Source of the DNA: Salminus brasiliensis
Lineage: Eukaryota; Chordata; Actinopteri; Characiformes; Bryconidae
Assembly: GCF_030463535.1 (NCBI RefSeq)
Contig: NC_132878.1
Location: 32,259,761 to 32,323,760, forward strand
DNA length: 64,000 bases
Reading direction: 5' to 3'
The notes beneath the pieces are model-generated. The model was not told the DNA's origin, ran no database searches, and saw only the letters and a list, made by a program, of their open reading frames with translations. Of the stretch, positions 1 to 12,200 are shown piece after piece. Numbering within the stretch: the first letter of the stretch is position 1; the number at the start of each line of letters is the position of its first letter. Both the position numbers and the translations under genes were made by a program.

Positions 1-677
1 AAAATATCTATTTCAGCTGGGGTTGGAGTCCAACTCAAAGACAGATCCAGAATCTTTATTTCGAGGAGGGAGTCAGACTTCTTCTAAACAGTGAAGCCAG
101 CGAGAGAACTGCTTCAGCTCAAAAAAAATGCAGACGTGTTCGTGAACAGGCTTATTGGGGTGCTATTATGTTACAGCTCTGACAGTAGCTGTATGTAGAG
201 TCAAAGAAAGTTGTCACAGTTGCTGTTCCATGTGTACACTTTAGCCAAAATATGCAAACATTATGTCATTCTCTATTAGCAAACAAAATGAACCTAATGC
301 TTCTCACAATCAGGGGGCTCAGGGTCAGACTCAGAGTCAGGTTGTCTAGGAAAAATCTGGGCCACTAGCTTTATGCTCTTTTGCACTGCCTAGGGTTGCT
401 TTCTGAGTGGACAACCAAGCACTATGGTCAGTCAGAAAATGTGTTCTTCTGCCATGAACACTGGATGTTTATTCTTAAGGGTGGGGGTGTTAGAACTCCC
501 AGTGATAATATTCCTTTTGTGTGCGTGCTTTAGGTGTTTAGTCTGCTTCTGTAGGTGCAGGGAGCCTGCCTGTTAAATAGCCAGGGAGCCAGCCTGCTAA
601 ATAGCCAGGGAGCCAGCCTGCTAAATAAGACTTCTCTTATTGTTTTTTCATTGGGTGTCGTGTGGGTGTTTCCACAG
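1..677. other. Intron of the ESRR gene left of its first visible exon
   Basis: No coding signal was found. The last 120 bases contain a three-unit tandem repeat (558-628). The stretch ends in the acceptor TTTCCACAG at 669-677, preceding the exon that begins at 678. Confidence 0.7.
558..628. repeat. Three-copy 24 bp tandem repeat
   Basis: Units of about 24 bp of the form cagggagccagcctgctaaa follow one another at 558, 582 and 606, the first being slightly diverged. They lie about 50 bases upstream of an ESRR splice acceptor. Confidence 0.85.
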
Positions 678-958
678 GTGTCCGTTTGGACAGAGTTCGA
701 GGAGGCCGTCAGAAATATAAAAGAAGTATGGAGTCAGATAACAACTCTTACCTGAACCTGCAGTTACCTTTGACCCACAAGAAAACACGTGCAGGTAATA
801 CACACCTCAGCAACACTACATCACACAGCAAACAGCACAACACAACTTCACACTAACTATACTACTGTGCATTGCACTGGGAAGATACAGACACAGAATA
901 AGATTCTCCAAACAGGCTGAACCTCCAAAACCCACCAGAATTACTCTATTCACTACTA

Positions 959-1018
<60 letters not shown>

Positions 1019-1223
1019 TCTCTCTTTCAGAACCCTGCAGCATTAACATTGAGAATAAGGTGGTGTCCCATTTATTGGGGGCGGAGCCTGAGAAGGTGTT
1101 TGCCATGCCTGACCCTGCCCTCCCTGATGATGACATCAAAGCGCTAACCACACTGTGTGACCTTGCTGACCGGGAGCTGGTGCTCAACATTGGTTGGGCC
1201 AAACATCTTCCAGGTACACAAAA

Positions 1224-1265
<42 letters not shown>

Positions 1266-1919
1266 ATTTTACTACACACAGTGCAGATAGCAATTGATGT
1301 TTGTATTACTGTAGCTGAGCAATACTACATCAGCACCTAAACCTAACCCTTACCGAAACGATATAACCCTAAACCTAAACTTAAACATACAAACCCTGAT
1401 GTTAACCATAACCCAAAACTTCCCTTAACCTAGTTTTTAAAGTGACATCAGTAACCTACACATAAAGCTAACCCCAACATGTAACCAAAGTAATCTACAT
1501 CTAATGCTAACCCTGACCTCAACATGTAAAAGTTGATCTTGTTCTCTCTCATTTTCCATTTTGTTCAGGTACTGTAAATACATTTATTCCTCACAGAGAT
1601 ACTAGTACAATAACACACAGACATACACAGGGAACCCATTATTAAATCTGGACTAACACCGATACTACTTGTAAGACAGCTTGAGAGATTAAGCTGGATG
1701 AGGGAGTACCATAGAGGCACAGAGTGAAGTGTGGAGTGGAGAGTGGAGTAGCTTGCATGTTTGCAGAATACCAGTTGCAGAATGTTTAGGAGAGACTTTG
1801 CTAAATAAATCCAGCAGGTTTTAAACTGGGATGGAATGTGCTACAGTAATTAAGACAATTCCCTTTCTGTGTCTCACAAGTGTTGTTGTGTGTTTCTGTG
1901 TGTGGTAACTTTCTCTCTA

Positions 1920-1969
<50 letters not shown>

Positions 1970-4808
1970 GTAAATATAAAATTATTATTAGCATATGTAA
2001 AATGGCAAATATGGAGATACAAAGATCCCATTTACACTTGTGTATTTGGATTATATCCTGATAACATTTTAGCCACATTGACACTTGGTGGTCAAATGTT
2101 TCTCTGACTGAAATCTGATTGCTGTGTGGGACAGAATATGCATTATGATTTGTTTGTTGCACAGCAGTTATTACTGGTGTTTCAATTGTACTGGGAGGGG
2201 TTATGGGTGTTAAATGAGTCTGGGAGAGATGGATGTTTTTACACTGCTGTAACATGCGGCTTGGCCTTATCCAGATGTAATCATGACTATGATACGTAAA
2301 AAGTGATCAGGTGTAAATAGGGTCAAAGTGTCTCCATGACAATTTAAATTATATAAATACACCTATAATAATAATATGGGCCATATGTATTTATTGTATA
2401 TGTATGTATCTATCTAGCTCTATATATTAAAGGATATAAACATCTATATCTAATAAGAATTTCCAAAGCCTAACTAAATCCAACCCTCGGCAGGTTTAAA
2501 GTGGATGTGGGTGCGTTTCTATCTCCCGCATTTCTGCTGCTTTTGTTCTTACTCAACAGCTTTCTGCCTTATCAGCAATAAATAACATTACATACACTCA
2601 CAACAGAAATAACCACATATACCCATCCGCCCACACGCACACACACACACACATATACACATACAGAATGGGCTGGCACCTGTATTTGTGTTGACACTTG
2701 ACTGTGTAGTAGTGCTTACAAAACAAAGTCCCTACCCAAACCAGGTGTGTGTGTGTGTGTGTGGATGCTTGTATTTGTGGTTTATATGTGTGTGTTTGTC
2801 GTACAGATCAGCAGATGCCTTGTGCAGGCAATGGCATTAAGTTTAGCTTGTTCAAGTGATTATTTGGCAAAAAAAAAAAAAAAAAAATCAAAGTATGTAA
2901 TATTTTTAAATGGGACAGAATGGAACATGCATGATTGGTCAGTGTTGTTCTATATGTTATTGTGATATTTTTGTCTGTGGGAATCAGATTTATGCTACAG
3001 ACGTAGCTCATAGAAAGGTTAGGGTTAGAGACATAGGAGCATTTCTTTAAGCTAGTGGTGGTTACCTATTTAAATGAGCTACCTGTGTGCCCTTCAGTAA
3101 TAATTCATTAGATAAACAAGAAAATTAAATCAGATACATTTTTTTTCTGATACATTTCTCTGGTGGATTATCTGAAATAGACACAGAAGTCTGGGAATTT
3201 ACTGCAGTACATTTTTACTGCAGTACAAGTGTTCTATGCTTTAATTTATTAAAAAAACTGAAATGAGCAGTACATTCCAGATGTATCAAATAGGATACAA
3301 AAATAAAAGTCATATATTCAAAGATTTGTTTATTTATTCTTTTTAAATAATTGGTCAGTAGGCCACATAAACACTTTTCTGGCAATTATTTGATAGTTCA
3401 TGCTTTAAAGGGTTAAATATTAAGACAATAGCTGGACTTTAATTAATTATCAACCTCTTGTCTTAGTGTAGGTATCCTAGTGTGACACTTGGACACAAAC
3501 ACTATAATAGGAATTGACTAATAATACACTCTAAACTGATACAAATGCCGTTCAAGGTTTCTGAATTTGGCCACGCCCACTTCCTTTTCAAATCCAAACA
3601 CATACAGGTACTTTAAACACTCAGTAGCTACAGCTACTGATTATGGCATTGAGTTACACAGCCTGAGGTGTTCTCGGTCTGCAACATCTCTGCCTCAGGC
3701 TGCAATATAGCCACCAAGCTGAGGGTCGTCATTCATATTTGAGCCAGTGATCTTCTTCCTCCTTTAAAAATGTCTCTGTTCTCAGCCCTCAGGATCCAGC
3801 TGTCTCCTACACTGCCTATATACTTCATAGTAACACAGAAAATGTTTGTCCCCCAGCCCTTCTGTCTTCTACGGCCTGTTTATTCTATGTTATTCTGTGT
3901 TTCTCTGTCATCAGTTGACAGTATTGGAACAACACTGATGGCTGTTGAATGTTCGGATTTGCCATCTGAGTCCACACACTGGGGCTTTGACCCATGTTAG
4001 TCTTTTTTATGCATTTGCGTATGTGTGTGTGTTCATGATGGCAGTGAAAGAGAGTAGTGGAAGTGGATGGATCTGAATTGACACGCTTGCTACCAGCTTT
4101 TTTAAGTTGCCCAGCAAAACAACCCTTGAATGCTGCACACACACACAAATAAGAAGCCCTCCTTCTAGCTATGCAGCTGGGAATTAACTGCCACTGGTGA
4201 GTGTGTGGATTTGTGTGTTGGTATTGTTAGCCAGACACTGATGTGTGTGTGTGTGTGTGTGTGATGTGGGTAAAATTGGCTATACAGTGACATTCAGGGA
4301 TAAACAATAGCGCCATTGTCTGCCCCCTTGCCTAATTTTCTTGATGCCTCAGCCCTAAAAAGGGTGATCGGATGCGAATTGACAGTCATGCTTTTTGTGT
4401 TCGGTCGCTTTTCTTTGTTTGTGTTGTTCTGTTTTGGTGTACCTAAGTGACAGGGCGTCACAGAGGGCCGTTTGATGCCTTTAGCACGGCATGCGAATGT
4501 CAATACTCTTGAAGATCTTCAAGCTGTGAAGCTGAATAGCCCCCGATGCTGATTTAAGTCCCATGTATTGATCACGCAGATCGCAATCGGCTACTGAATG
4601 CATCCAGGGTTGGAGTCATATCACTCAGAGAGGCTGGGAGGGTTGAGAGACAAAAGAGAAAGGGCAGGAGAGAGAGTCTCATGACAGCTGTAAAAGACTG
4701 ATAAAGATCACTCAGATAAAGATGAGACTAATTGAAAGCTTCTTTATCTTTCCCCTTCTGACACCCTCCCAATCAGTAGTCATCTGCTCACTGCATTACT
4801 AGAAAGTG

Positions 4809-4844
<36 letters not shown>

Positions 4845-5699
4845 TAGATATAAACTATATACTAGACATAAAATCCGAAAACAGGTTAAATAGTTATATA
4901 GCAAACCGTTACATTTACTAAAGAACCCTAGAAACAACAATGCAGTAAAGAATTATTATATATTATATAATGATTGCATTATTTAAATACGTAATTGGGC
5001 TTATAAGCTAGTTTGAGGTGCCCAGCCAACACACTCGTGGGCTAAGTGTGTTTCATGTGGGCTTGGGCTCTGAGTGGGTTTGGACATACTTTGTTACTGG
5101 GACCCAGTTGGGCTTCCTAAATGGGCCCATTGTTACAACCCACATGGAACCTTGGCTACTCATACAGGCCCCACAAGGACATGTTAGCTATAAGATTTTC
5201 CTCACAATAAACATTAAAAAATGTACTTAATAAAGCACCAAGTTAGGCCCTACTAACTACAAATAATACTGGGCTTCCCTGGGGAGAGATTTGAAAATGG
5301 TTCAATGAAAACATACTGAAACACCCAAAATCACAAAATATATTCTATAAATATTATGTTATTTGTATATATATTCTGATAAAATGTTCTCTATTTTCTG
5401 AGCAATTAAATACTTAATGCTTATAATTTGCTTTTTAAATATACTTTGTTCAGGTAAATTGTAATTTGACTTAAGGCACATGATTAGTCTGCAAACGTGT
5501 TAACCTTTTTTACACAAATGAATCATCTTACCAATTTTCCCCAACTTCCTCCCATAGGTCTCTTTCTTTACAAAGCCTACAGTTAGCATTTTTATTTAGT
5601 GATGTAAACACAGTGTCGATACTGTTGGGCTCAGGGGGTAGATTACATTTTATTTATGCTGAAATAAGGGTTAAATCTCATTCTCTTACCCCTCCCTCA

Positions 5700-5752
<53 letters not shown>

Positions 5753-7021
5753 AACACAGCTGCTTTTCTCCTAGATCGTTTAATCCAGCCCAGGATCAGC
5801 CTGGACTGATCTTCCATTTATTTTTTTAAAAAATTAAAAGTTAAAAAGAATTTTCTCTATTAAAGCCTCAAACAACAAATCAAGGACATGCTAGCTAGCA
5901 TTTTAACTTGTGATTAATCAGAATTGTGATTAACACTATTAGACATTCTAATTTATACATACAACACTTTAATTTTGTCCACTGTTGCTTCATGTGACTG
6001 GACAGTTATCAAAGCATTTGATAGTTGTACTGTATATGACTGCGTATAAATAAACTTTGATTTGAAATCATTTGGTGTGCTTGTACAGTACTGTCTGGGT
6101 ATCAAAATGAATAGAAGTTGTCTCAAAAGCTGACATTTATTTGACCAATCTTTTTTTTCATTTCAAGTGTTTAATTCTCTTCTGAAATATTAGGTTGGAA
6201 GCTTTAAAATTGTAACAAACTTTGACTTTTTATTATTTATAAAATGTAATTCTAGAAAAGAAACATTGTCTTTATATTGGACATTGTCTTCTTTCCTATA
6301 GGTTTCTCCAGCCTCTCTCTGCCGGACCAGATGCGTCTACTCCAGAGCGCCTGGATGGAGGTTTTGATCCTGCGCGTGGTGTTCCGCTCACTGGGCACTC
6401 AGGATAAGCTTGTGTTTGCTGAGGACTACATTATGGATGTTGGTCAGGCTAAGCTTGCGGGTCTGCTTGAGCTCCACACAGCCATCCTACAGCTGGTCAG
6501 GAAGTACAGGGCCATGGGACTCGAGAGAGAGGAGTTTGTCACCCTCAAAGCCATAGCACTTGCCAACTCAGGTACAATACTAATGTGTACATCATCCACA
6601 AATATACAGGCAGTTGCACTCAGGAGGCAATTTTTAGGAAGGCACCTACAGTGCACCTACTCATTCATGCAATTATCTAATCAGCTAATCATGTGGTAGC
6701 AGTGCAATGCTTAAAGTCATGCAGATACAGGCCAGCAGCTTCAGGTATGTTCACATTCTCTTGTCCTGTCCCTCAGACTCTATGCACATAGAGGACATGG
6801 AAGCGGTTCAAAGGCTCCAGGACTGCGTGCACGAGGCCCTGCAGGACTACGAGCGTGCCCACCATGCAGAGGACCCTCGGCGTGCCGGAAAGCTGATCAT
6901 GACCCTCCCTCTGCTCCGGCAGACCGCCACCAAGGCTGTCCAGCACTTTTGCAGCATCAAGCAGGATGGACGCGTGCCCATGCACAAACTCTTCCTGGAG
7001 CTACTAGAGGCCAATGCTTAA
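678..7021 (+). CDS. Estrogen-related receptor (ESRR/NR3B), C-terminal four coding exons; beta- or delta-like
   Basis: Partial gene encoding the hinge and ligand-binding domain of an estrogen-related orphan nuclear receptor, a constitutively active nuclear transcription factor that controls mitochondrial and energy genes. Coding exons are 678-794, 1031-1213, 6302-6571 and 6777-7021; all introns are GT-AG, phase 1, and the frame is continuous to TAA at 7019. The first exon carries [16 protein letters not shown], the extension just after the second zinc finger, so the zinc-finger exons lie left of base 1. Later come the signature [46 protein letters not shown] and the terminal AF-2 helix [11 protein letters not shown]. 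From memory of the human paralogues, [12 protein letters not shown] and LAGLLEL lean to ERR-beta while the start of the domain resembles ERR-gamma; a fish-specific ERR-delta is an equally good fit. Odd points: Arg instead of Gly in LILRVV and His in LLELHTAIL (see findings). Family assignment is very secure, paralogue is not. Confidence 0.95.
963..1024. repeat. (CT)n microsatellite forming a splice polypyrimidine tract
   Basis: About 30 CT units run directly into the acceptor CTCTTTCAG of the ESRR exon starting at 1031, so the repeat is itself the polypyrimidine tract. Confidence 0.95.
1225..1263. repeat. (CA)n microsatellite just after a splice donor
   Basis: An uninterrupted CA run begins 12 bases downstream of the donor at 1214 of the ESRR ligand-binding-domain exon. 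Confidence 0.95.
1920..1970. repeat. (AC)n(AT)n compound microsatellite
   Basis: Thirteen or so AC units pass directly into AT units inside the large ESRR intron. Confidence 0.95.
4290..4800. promoter_or_regulatory. Candidate intronic enhancer of ESRR
   Basis: This island stands out from AT-rich, repeat-rich intron DNA. It begins with a head-to-head SOX pair, ACAATA (4304-4309) and CATTGT (4314-4319), four bases apart, the layout preferred by SoxE dimers. It ends with three WGATAA motifs in 51 bases (4699, 4714 and, inverted, 4744). Enhancer function is inference only; conservation could not be tested. Confidence 0.3.
4815..4842. repeat. (GT)n microsatellite
   Basis: About 14 GT units inside the large ESRR intron. 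Confidence 0.95.
5704..5752. repeat. (CT)n(CA)n microsatellite
   Basis: CT units followed directly by CA units, in the ESRR intron. Confidence 0.95.
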
Positions 7022-7456
7022 CTTTCGTCCTGATTGGACATTCACTGGACTGTTACTGGACCTTTTTGAGGGCGGGGCAATTGAACAGAATCACAAACAC
7101 AAACAAATATAATGTAAAATGGTGAAGGAATGAAGGGGAAAAGGAAGACGGTTATCTGTGACAAATGATCATAAATATGGATGTGATTTTTTGAAGAACT
7201 TAAAACTTGAAGACGTTGTTGTTTGATATTCTTGTTGCAGTCATTGCTGCTCTTATTTAAGATTAACAGCTTTCCATTTCTCTTTTTTGGTGCTGTAAGA
7301 AGATGCTTGAGGGAATAGAGCTGTGCTGAAGGATAGGAGAAGTCAATCTTGCCAGAGAAGAAATAATGTCATTGTCATAAGAAAACCTTGTAATTTCTAA
7401 TTTCTTCTTGTAAGTTTTTTTGAATAGACCAAAAGAAATGGTCCAAAATGACATGG

Positions 7457-7462
7457 AATAAA
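7457..7462 (+). terminator. Probable ESRR polyadenylation signal
   Basis: AATAAA lies 436 bases after the ESRR stop codon, in an otherwise non-coding stretch with no nearer canonical hexamer noticed. It is a plausible 3' end for the mRNA. Confidence 0.5.
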
Positions 7463-7855
7463 AACTCATTTCATCTACAGACATGAAGAATATGCTGAAA
7501 TTATAATATAAGATTATAAGAATTCTAAGACAAATGCTAATATACCACTTATTCCATTTTCATATATTTCAATGGTCATATATACACAAATTTCAGAGAA
7601 ATGAAATACATAGAAATAAAAAGCAGATAGTTTTAGTGCAGGAGGCCAGCATTACTGAAACACTAATATATATCATATAATATACAAGGGTTCTTCTTGA
7701 CAACCATGACAACAAAACAAATGTTTTTGCATGTTTCAGTGGTTTTTCTCTAGACTATTAAGGAACGTATTTTTTCTGTAGATAGCGTTCTTTAGAACAG
7801 CCATCGGTTCTGTATAAAACCATGAATGCTTTGCCTGGTAAATCTGTTCTTCTCT

Positions 7856-8015
7856 ACACTCCTAAAAAAGGCTCTTCAATGGTTCTTTAGTAAAGCCAAT
7901 GGTTTAGTGTGGTGCCATTTCAGTCATGCCTTTTATAGATGATTTATATAGAAGCTTTGTGTAGCACCAAAAAGGGTTCCACTGTCACCAAAGAACCCTT
8001 TTTGTTTAGAGTGTG
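7856..8015. mobile_element. MITE with GGTTCTTT-type terminal inverted repeats
   Basis: The left end acactcctaaaaaaggctc is matched in inverse orientation by the right end (aagaaccctttttgtttaga followed by gtgt), with GGTTCTTT words just inside. The element is about 160 bp with no coding capacity. Related words recur at 58440-58500 and in the MITE at 63500-63733, so it belongs to a local high-copy family. Confidence 0.6.
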
Positions 8016-10088
8016 TGCTAATGAACCTCATGTATACATTCTCTTTAAAAAAACTTAAAATGCTTATTTATGGTACCAAACAGGGTTAGAGAGTGCACCA
8101 TCAAATATAAATCAAATCTAATCACCAGCTAATCTGATGCTGATACCATTCTGAAATCATCACCTTACTTCTCCGACAAAGTCACAAGGTTTTCCTATGA
8201 CTCCGACAATACGAAGCAATAGCAGAACCCCAAAAAGCCCTGAGGTGTCTGTTTTTTCAACCTGATCTCAGAGAGAGGTCAGCACAAATTCTGATCTCAG
8301 CTCTTGAGACACCTGAACAAGGTGATCAAAGGCTGTAGCGCTCTGTTTGCCTGGCTGTGCTGTGCTGGAAGCTGGAACAAGCAGAGCAAGAACACAGGCT
8401 GACTGGATACCCTAGACTAGATTGGTACAGTACAGTGGCCTAAAAATGGGAAGGCGCTGCAGCTGTGAAGCTTGTTCATCTTGTGTCCATGTTTCCAGGC
8501 TTCAACAGTGAAGCACTACTGAAAAAAAAAATATTGTGCTGAATATAATGGAAGGATACAATGAAGAATGCTTGTCATGTTTTGTATGTTTTTGAAACCC
8601 ATGTTTGTTTTCCTGGTGAACTGTGTTAGATAATAATGCGTCGTCTGCTCAGGAAGCCAACAATTCCAGCAATAACACGAAATGCGTTCAGCCAAGTAGT
8701 TCTGAATATTTCCTGCCACATGAAGACATAAAAAAAAAATCCATATCAACACGTACTGCGTTCCCGACATGCTGTGAGCTTAATCCATTCGTCATTCTTT
8801 TCAATGAAAGTGATTGCTGAGGAAGCGGAGATGTGAAATGAGTCATATATCGTTGCCAGTGCAGTCTTCTTTAATAGTCTTGTATGCATATTTGAACAGG
8901 GCTGAGACCAAGTCTGACGCTGCTGACCCCTCCATGTGCCTGACTGCTGTATATAACCATAACATTCCCAGCCCAAGTCAGCCCAAAAAATTACTGAACA
9001 GAAGCTTCCAGAAACCACCAACACCATCCCTCCTCTCTCTTACAGTCTCCTCCCATACAATCATAGGCTGAGGGAATGGCTGATGACCATGGTCATATGG
9101 TCACATAGAAAGCTTACTCATAACAGTGTGGTGACTAAAAATGCCTTCTGTTGAGTTGTCCAATAACGTGGTGTTAGTGACGGTTTGAGAAGATGCTGTG
9201 GTGCCTCACTTGTCCTGGTGGAAGCTTGTGGTAATCTTCACTGTTCCAGTTTGGTAGCATCATGTGATGAAGTAGAGACTCAGAGAGTGGGTGGAACATG
9301 ACATGACATTGGGGAAAAAACTTGGTAAATGTCCAAAATGAAAAAAAAAGTGTTTTACCTTACGTTGTCTTGAAAAGTTGTATTTGATACAAGGTACAGA
9401 AAAAAAACGTCTCATATGCACCATCTTATTCCCTTATTGCCCTACATTCTTAGGTCTCATTAGGTCTCTTCAATCTATGAATGACTGATTTAAGCCATAT
9501 TGCAGTAATCCAAATGATTGATGAACTATGAGTGTGTTTTTGTTAGAGCTGGGAAACACATATGAAGTCGAGATTATACAAGGGCCAGGCTTGGTGAAGT
9601 ATTACCTCAGTCACGCATCTGTAAATGTAATACATACCGTATACATCTGTTCACATAACTGTATTCATGAATACTGTAATATCTGATCCTAGGTCAGGAT
9701 TCTCATTATAGGGACTATAATATAGATGCTAAGACACATAGAAAGTCAAGGATTCTTCAATTTAGCTTGAAAACATAAGCCGGAAGTCAAGCCTGTCCAA
9801 TAAAAGAGGAAGTCTGAGGGGTATTCCTATTGGATATTCCTTAATTCAGGCTTAAATGATCCAGCTTACTGAAATCTTTATTAAACCTTTTGAATTTGTG
9901 TCAAAAGTTTCACACGGACACACTGGATTCACAGACTTTTCACCTAATTATAAAATTTTGTATGATTACACGTTTCAAAGCCAAATGTGAATAATTCAAA
10001 TGTATGGCTATGTATCAATTCATAGCCATATCTGTCTATCTATTATGCCTTTTTCATGAAAAGTTAATACCATGAAAAAACCCAATGA

Positions 10089-10187
10089 CATCAAAACTGT
10101 GAAACAGCTTATATGGAATTACTTCAGTATTATTAATAATATTTGTACCTGGAATGATTCCATATTAGTTGTTTCACAGTTTTGATG
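10089..10187. mobile_element. Foldback remnant of a Tc1-like transposon
   Basis: Inverted 18-base arms catcaaaactgtgaaaca (10089-10106) and its complement (10170-10187) flank an AT-rich centre; the pairing continues imperfectly through a tatatgga / tccatatt segment. These sequences resemble the terminal region of common fish Tc1-like elements, so this looks like two ends left after internal deletion. Confidence 0.5.
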
Positions 10188-11712
10188 CCACTAATGTTCT
10201 TCTTAAATTAAAAATGTGGAAATTAGTAAATAAAAAGAAAATAAAAGAGTAAAACACTTGCATGTGGAGCCATTAAAGAAATCTAGTCTGTCCAGCTGTA
10301 AAGAAAACACAAAAGACCTACTTGTTAAAAATAAATAAATAAATAAATAGATCAATACAAATCGGGAATTGATTGCAAATGAAATGTTCTTAATTACAAT
10401 TATAGTTTTCAACTTTTTAACAAATTGATGTGATCAGGTTCTACATAAGACAGGTTTTTGTTTGAAGAAAATCAAACATTGCATTAGGATATCCTGCTGT
10501 AATCTCTCCCTATGTTGGACTGTTGATGCTGCATGACCCAATCAAAATTTAGATTCAATTATTAGAAAAGCAAGAATCCACAAGACCTTTCTGAAATAAT
10601 GTTTTCCAAAGTAATTTTCTTGCTCATGAAGTTTTTTTTTTTGATGTTGTATTAACATGCTTGTAAAGATACTGTAAGCAATATGGAAACTTTAAGCAAT
10701 ATGTCCTATGTCCCAACATTTGCCATATAAATGCAATATCCTTTTTTCTTTTTTTTAGAATAAATGATTTTAATTATGGAAAAATGCCTGATATATTTCA
10801 CTTATGTTTTACACATAAAAGCATGAAATAGAAGAGAGAGCAGTGAATGTAACTATTAATAAAACGGTGCCCTTCCAGAGCAGTAATAAAATGTCTACAC
10901 ACCAATACACAACCCAACACCTAGAACATATGCACAGTTCGTTCATCTATAAATGCTAATAGAAAAGCATCACTCAATATTCATTGGCCTGTAAGGAAGT
11001 AGAAGTGTTGGGGTGGCCTCATATTTAACAGAGAGCTGGTCCCTGGGGTGGGCAGGACTCAGAAAGGCCAGCGGTCAGAAAGCTCTAAATGACAGACTGA
11101 AATCCCTCAATATCCATAAATGTTTCCTGTTGGGTAGTAAAGCTTAGATAAAATGAGCGAGTGTCAGGAAAATGGGAATCAAGAAGAAAGGGAAGTGTTT
11201 CCCTTAGGATTTTGTCCATTAACAATTAACAACAGTCTTTTAATAAGGGGCTTAAGAGGGATCGGAGGCCTTTAGATGTCCCGGGTCAGGGAGGACAGTG
11301 GCCATCTCTTCCCTTTGCAGCAATTGCGCAGTAGACCCTCCTCCTTAAACTCCTGTTCCTAGACCAAGCTCAAGAAGAACTTCCCAACCGTATTCAAGTA
11401 TACAGTGGTAAATAAACAAGGCATTGGTGTGCCATTCACACACACACACACAGACACACACACACTATGTTTTGATACATAGTATATTTTGGATATATAG
11501 TATATATTGGAAAACTACTACAAACTTTTTATTCCTTAACTAAAATAGCAGCATTTATAAGACACCTACATAATACTATGTGGACAACTGACAAAAAACT
11601 ACATAGACTTACATATATAGAGGATCATAACACTTACTAATGTGAAATGACATCCAATTAAACAACTTAGCCTTAATGACAACTGATGCATTTTAGAATG
11701 AGCTTTTACAAA

Positions 11713-12200
11713 ATAATAGTAATCAGCCATAACATTAATACCAGTGAAGTGAATAACATTGATTATCTGGTTATAATGGCCTTTGTCAAAGGTTGGATAT
11801 ATCAGGCAGTAAACAGTAAACAGCGTAAGGATCTGAGTCACTTTGACAAGAGCCAAGCTATAATGTCTAGATGACTGAGTCAGAACATTTCCAAAACATC
11901 AGACAGATCTTGTGGGGTGTTCCTGGTATTCAGTGGTCAGTACCTACTAAAAGTGGTCCAAGAAAGGACAACCGGTGAACCAAAGACCCCAAAGCTCATT
12001 GATATGACTCATGAAGGCCCCACCTTACAACTTACAGGACTTAAAGGATCTGCTGCTAAGGGCTTGTGACAGATACCACAGGATGCCTTCAGAAGTCTTG
12101 TGGAGTCCATGCCTTAACGGGTCGGATCTGTTGTGGCAGCACATGGTAGATCTACCCATTATTAGGCAGGTGGCGCTAATGTTATGGCTGGTCGGTGTAT
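11713..12200 (+). mobile_element. Internally deleted Tc1-like transposon
   Basis: The ends are inverted repeats: AATCAGCCATAACATTA near 11721 and, inverted, TAATGTTATGGCTGGTCGGTGT near 12176-12197. Between them are the N-terminal part of a transposase (residues like KRKDLSHFDKSQAIMSR, the start of the paired-like helix-turn-helix domain) and then directly its C-terminal part (EAPPYNLQDLKDLLL-like, ending near 12120). The DDE catalytic core is missing, so the copy cannot move by itself. It matches a widespread fish Tc1 family as I remember it. Confidence 0.85.

Larger units (their letters stand above)
1264..6301. other. Large ESRR intron (with 1214-1263)
   Basis: An intron of about 5.1 kb. 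It holds a degenerate cctaaaccctaac-type stretch (1333-1530), an (AC)n(AT)n tract (1920-1970), GT repeats (4239-4262, 4815-4842), a CT/CA tract (5704-5752), a GGGCC-rich repeat-like patch (5010-5290) and a less AT-rich, higher-complexity island (about 4290-4800) that looks like a candidate regulatory element. No additional exon was recognised. Confidence 0.7.
7463..11712. other. Intergenic DNA between ESRR and the first Tc1-like copy
   Basis: AT-rich DNA with no supported gene. The recognisable content is a MITE (7856-8015) and a foldback remnant of a DNA transposon (10089-10187). Short open frames here have no protein resemblance. Confidence 0.6.

Noticed and set aside
816-1202. A 128-codon minus-strand frame opposite ESRR exons
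   Set aside because: It runs through the (CT)n tract as Arg-Glu repeats and is antisense to a well-supported exon.
1333-1530. Telomere-like cctaaaccctaac words in the ESRR intron
   Set aside because: The words are irregular and interspersed, with no exact tandem TTAGGG array. It is a degenerate simple repeat common in fish DNA.
5018-5290. A 70-codon open frame in GGGCC-rich DNA
   Set aside because: Trp/Gly/Thr-rich, with repeated gggctt and gggccc words. It lies inside the ESRR intron and has no family resemblance, so it is repeat-derived.
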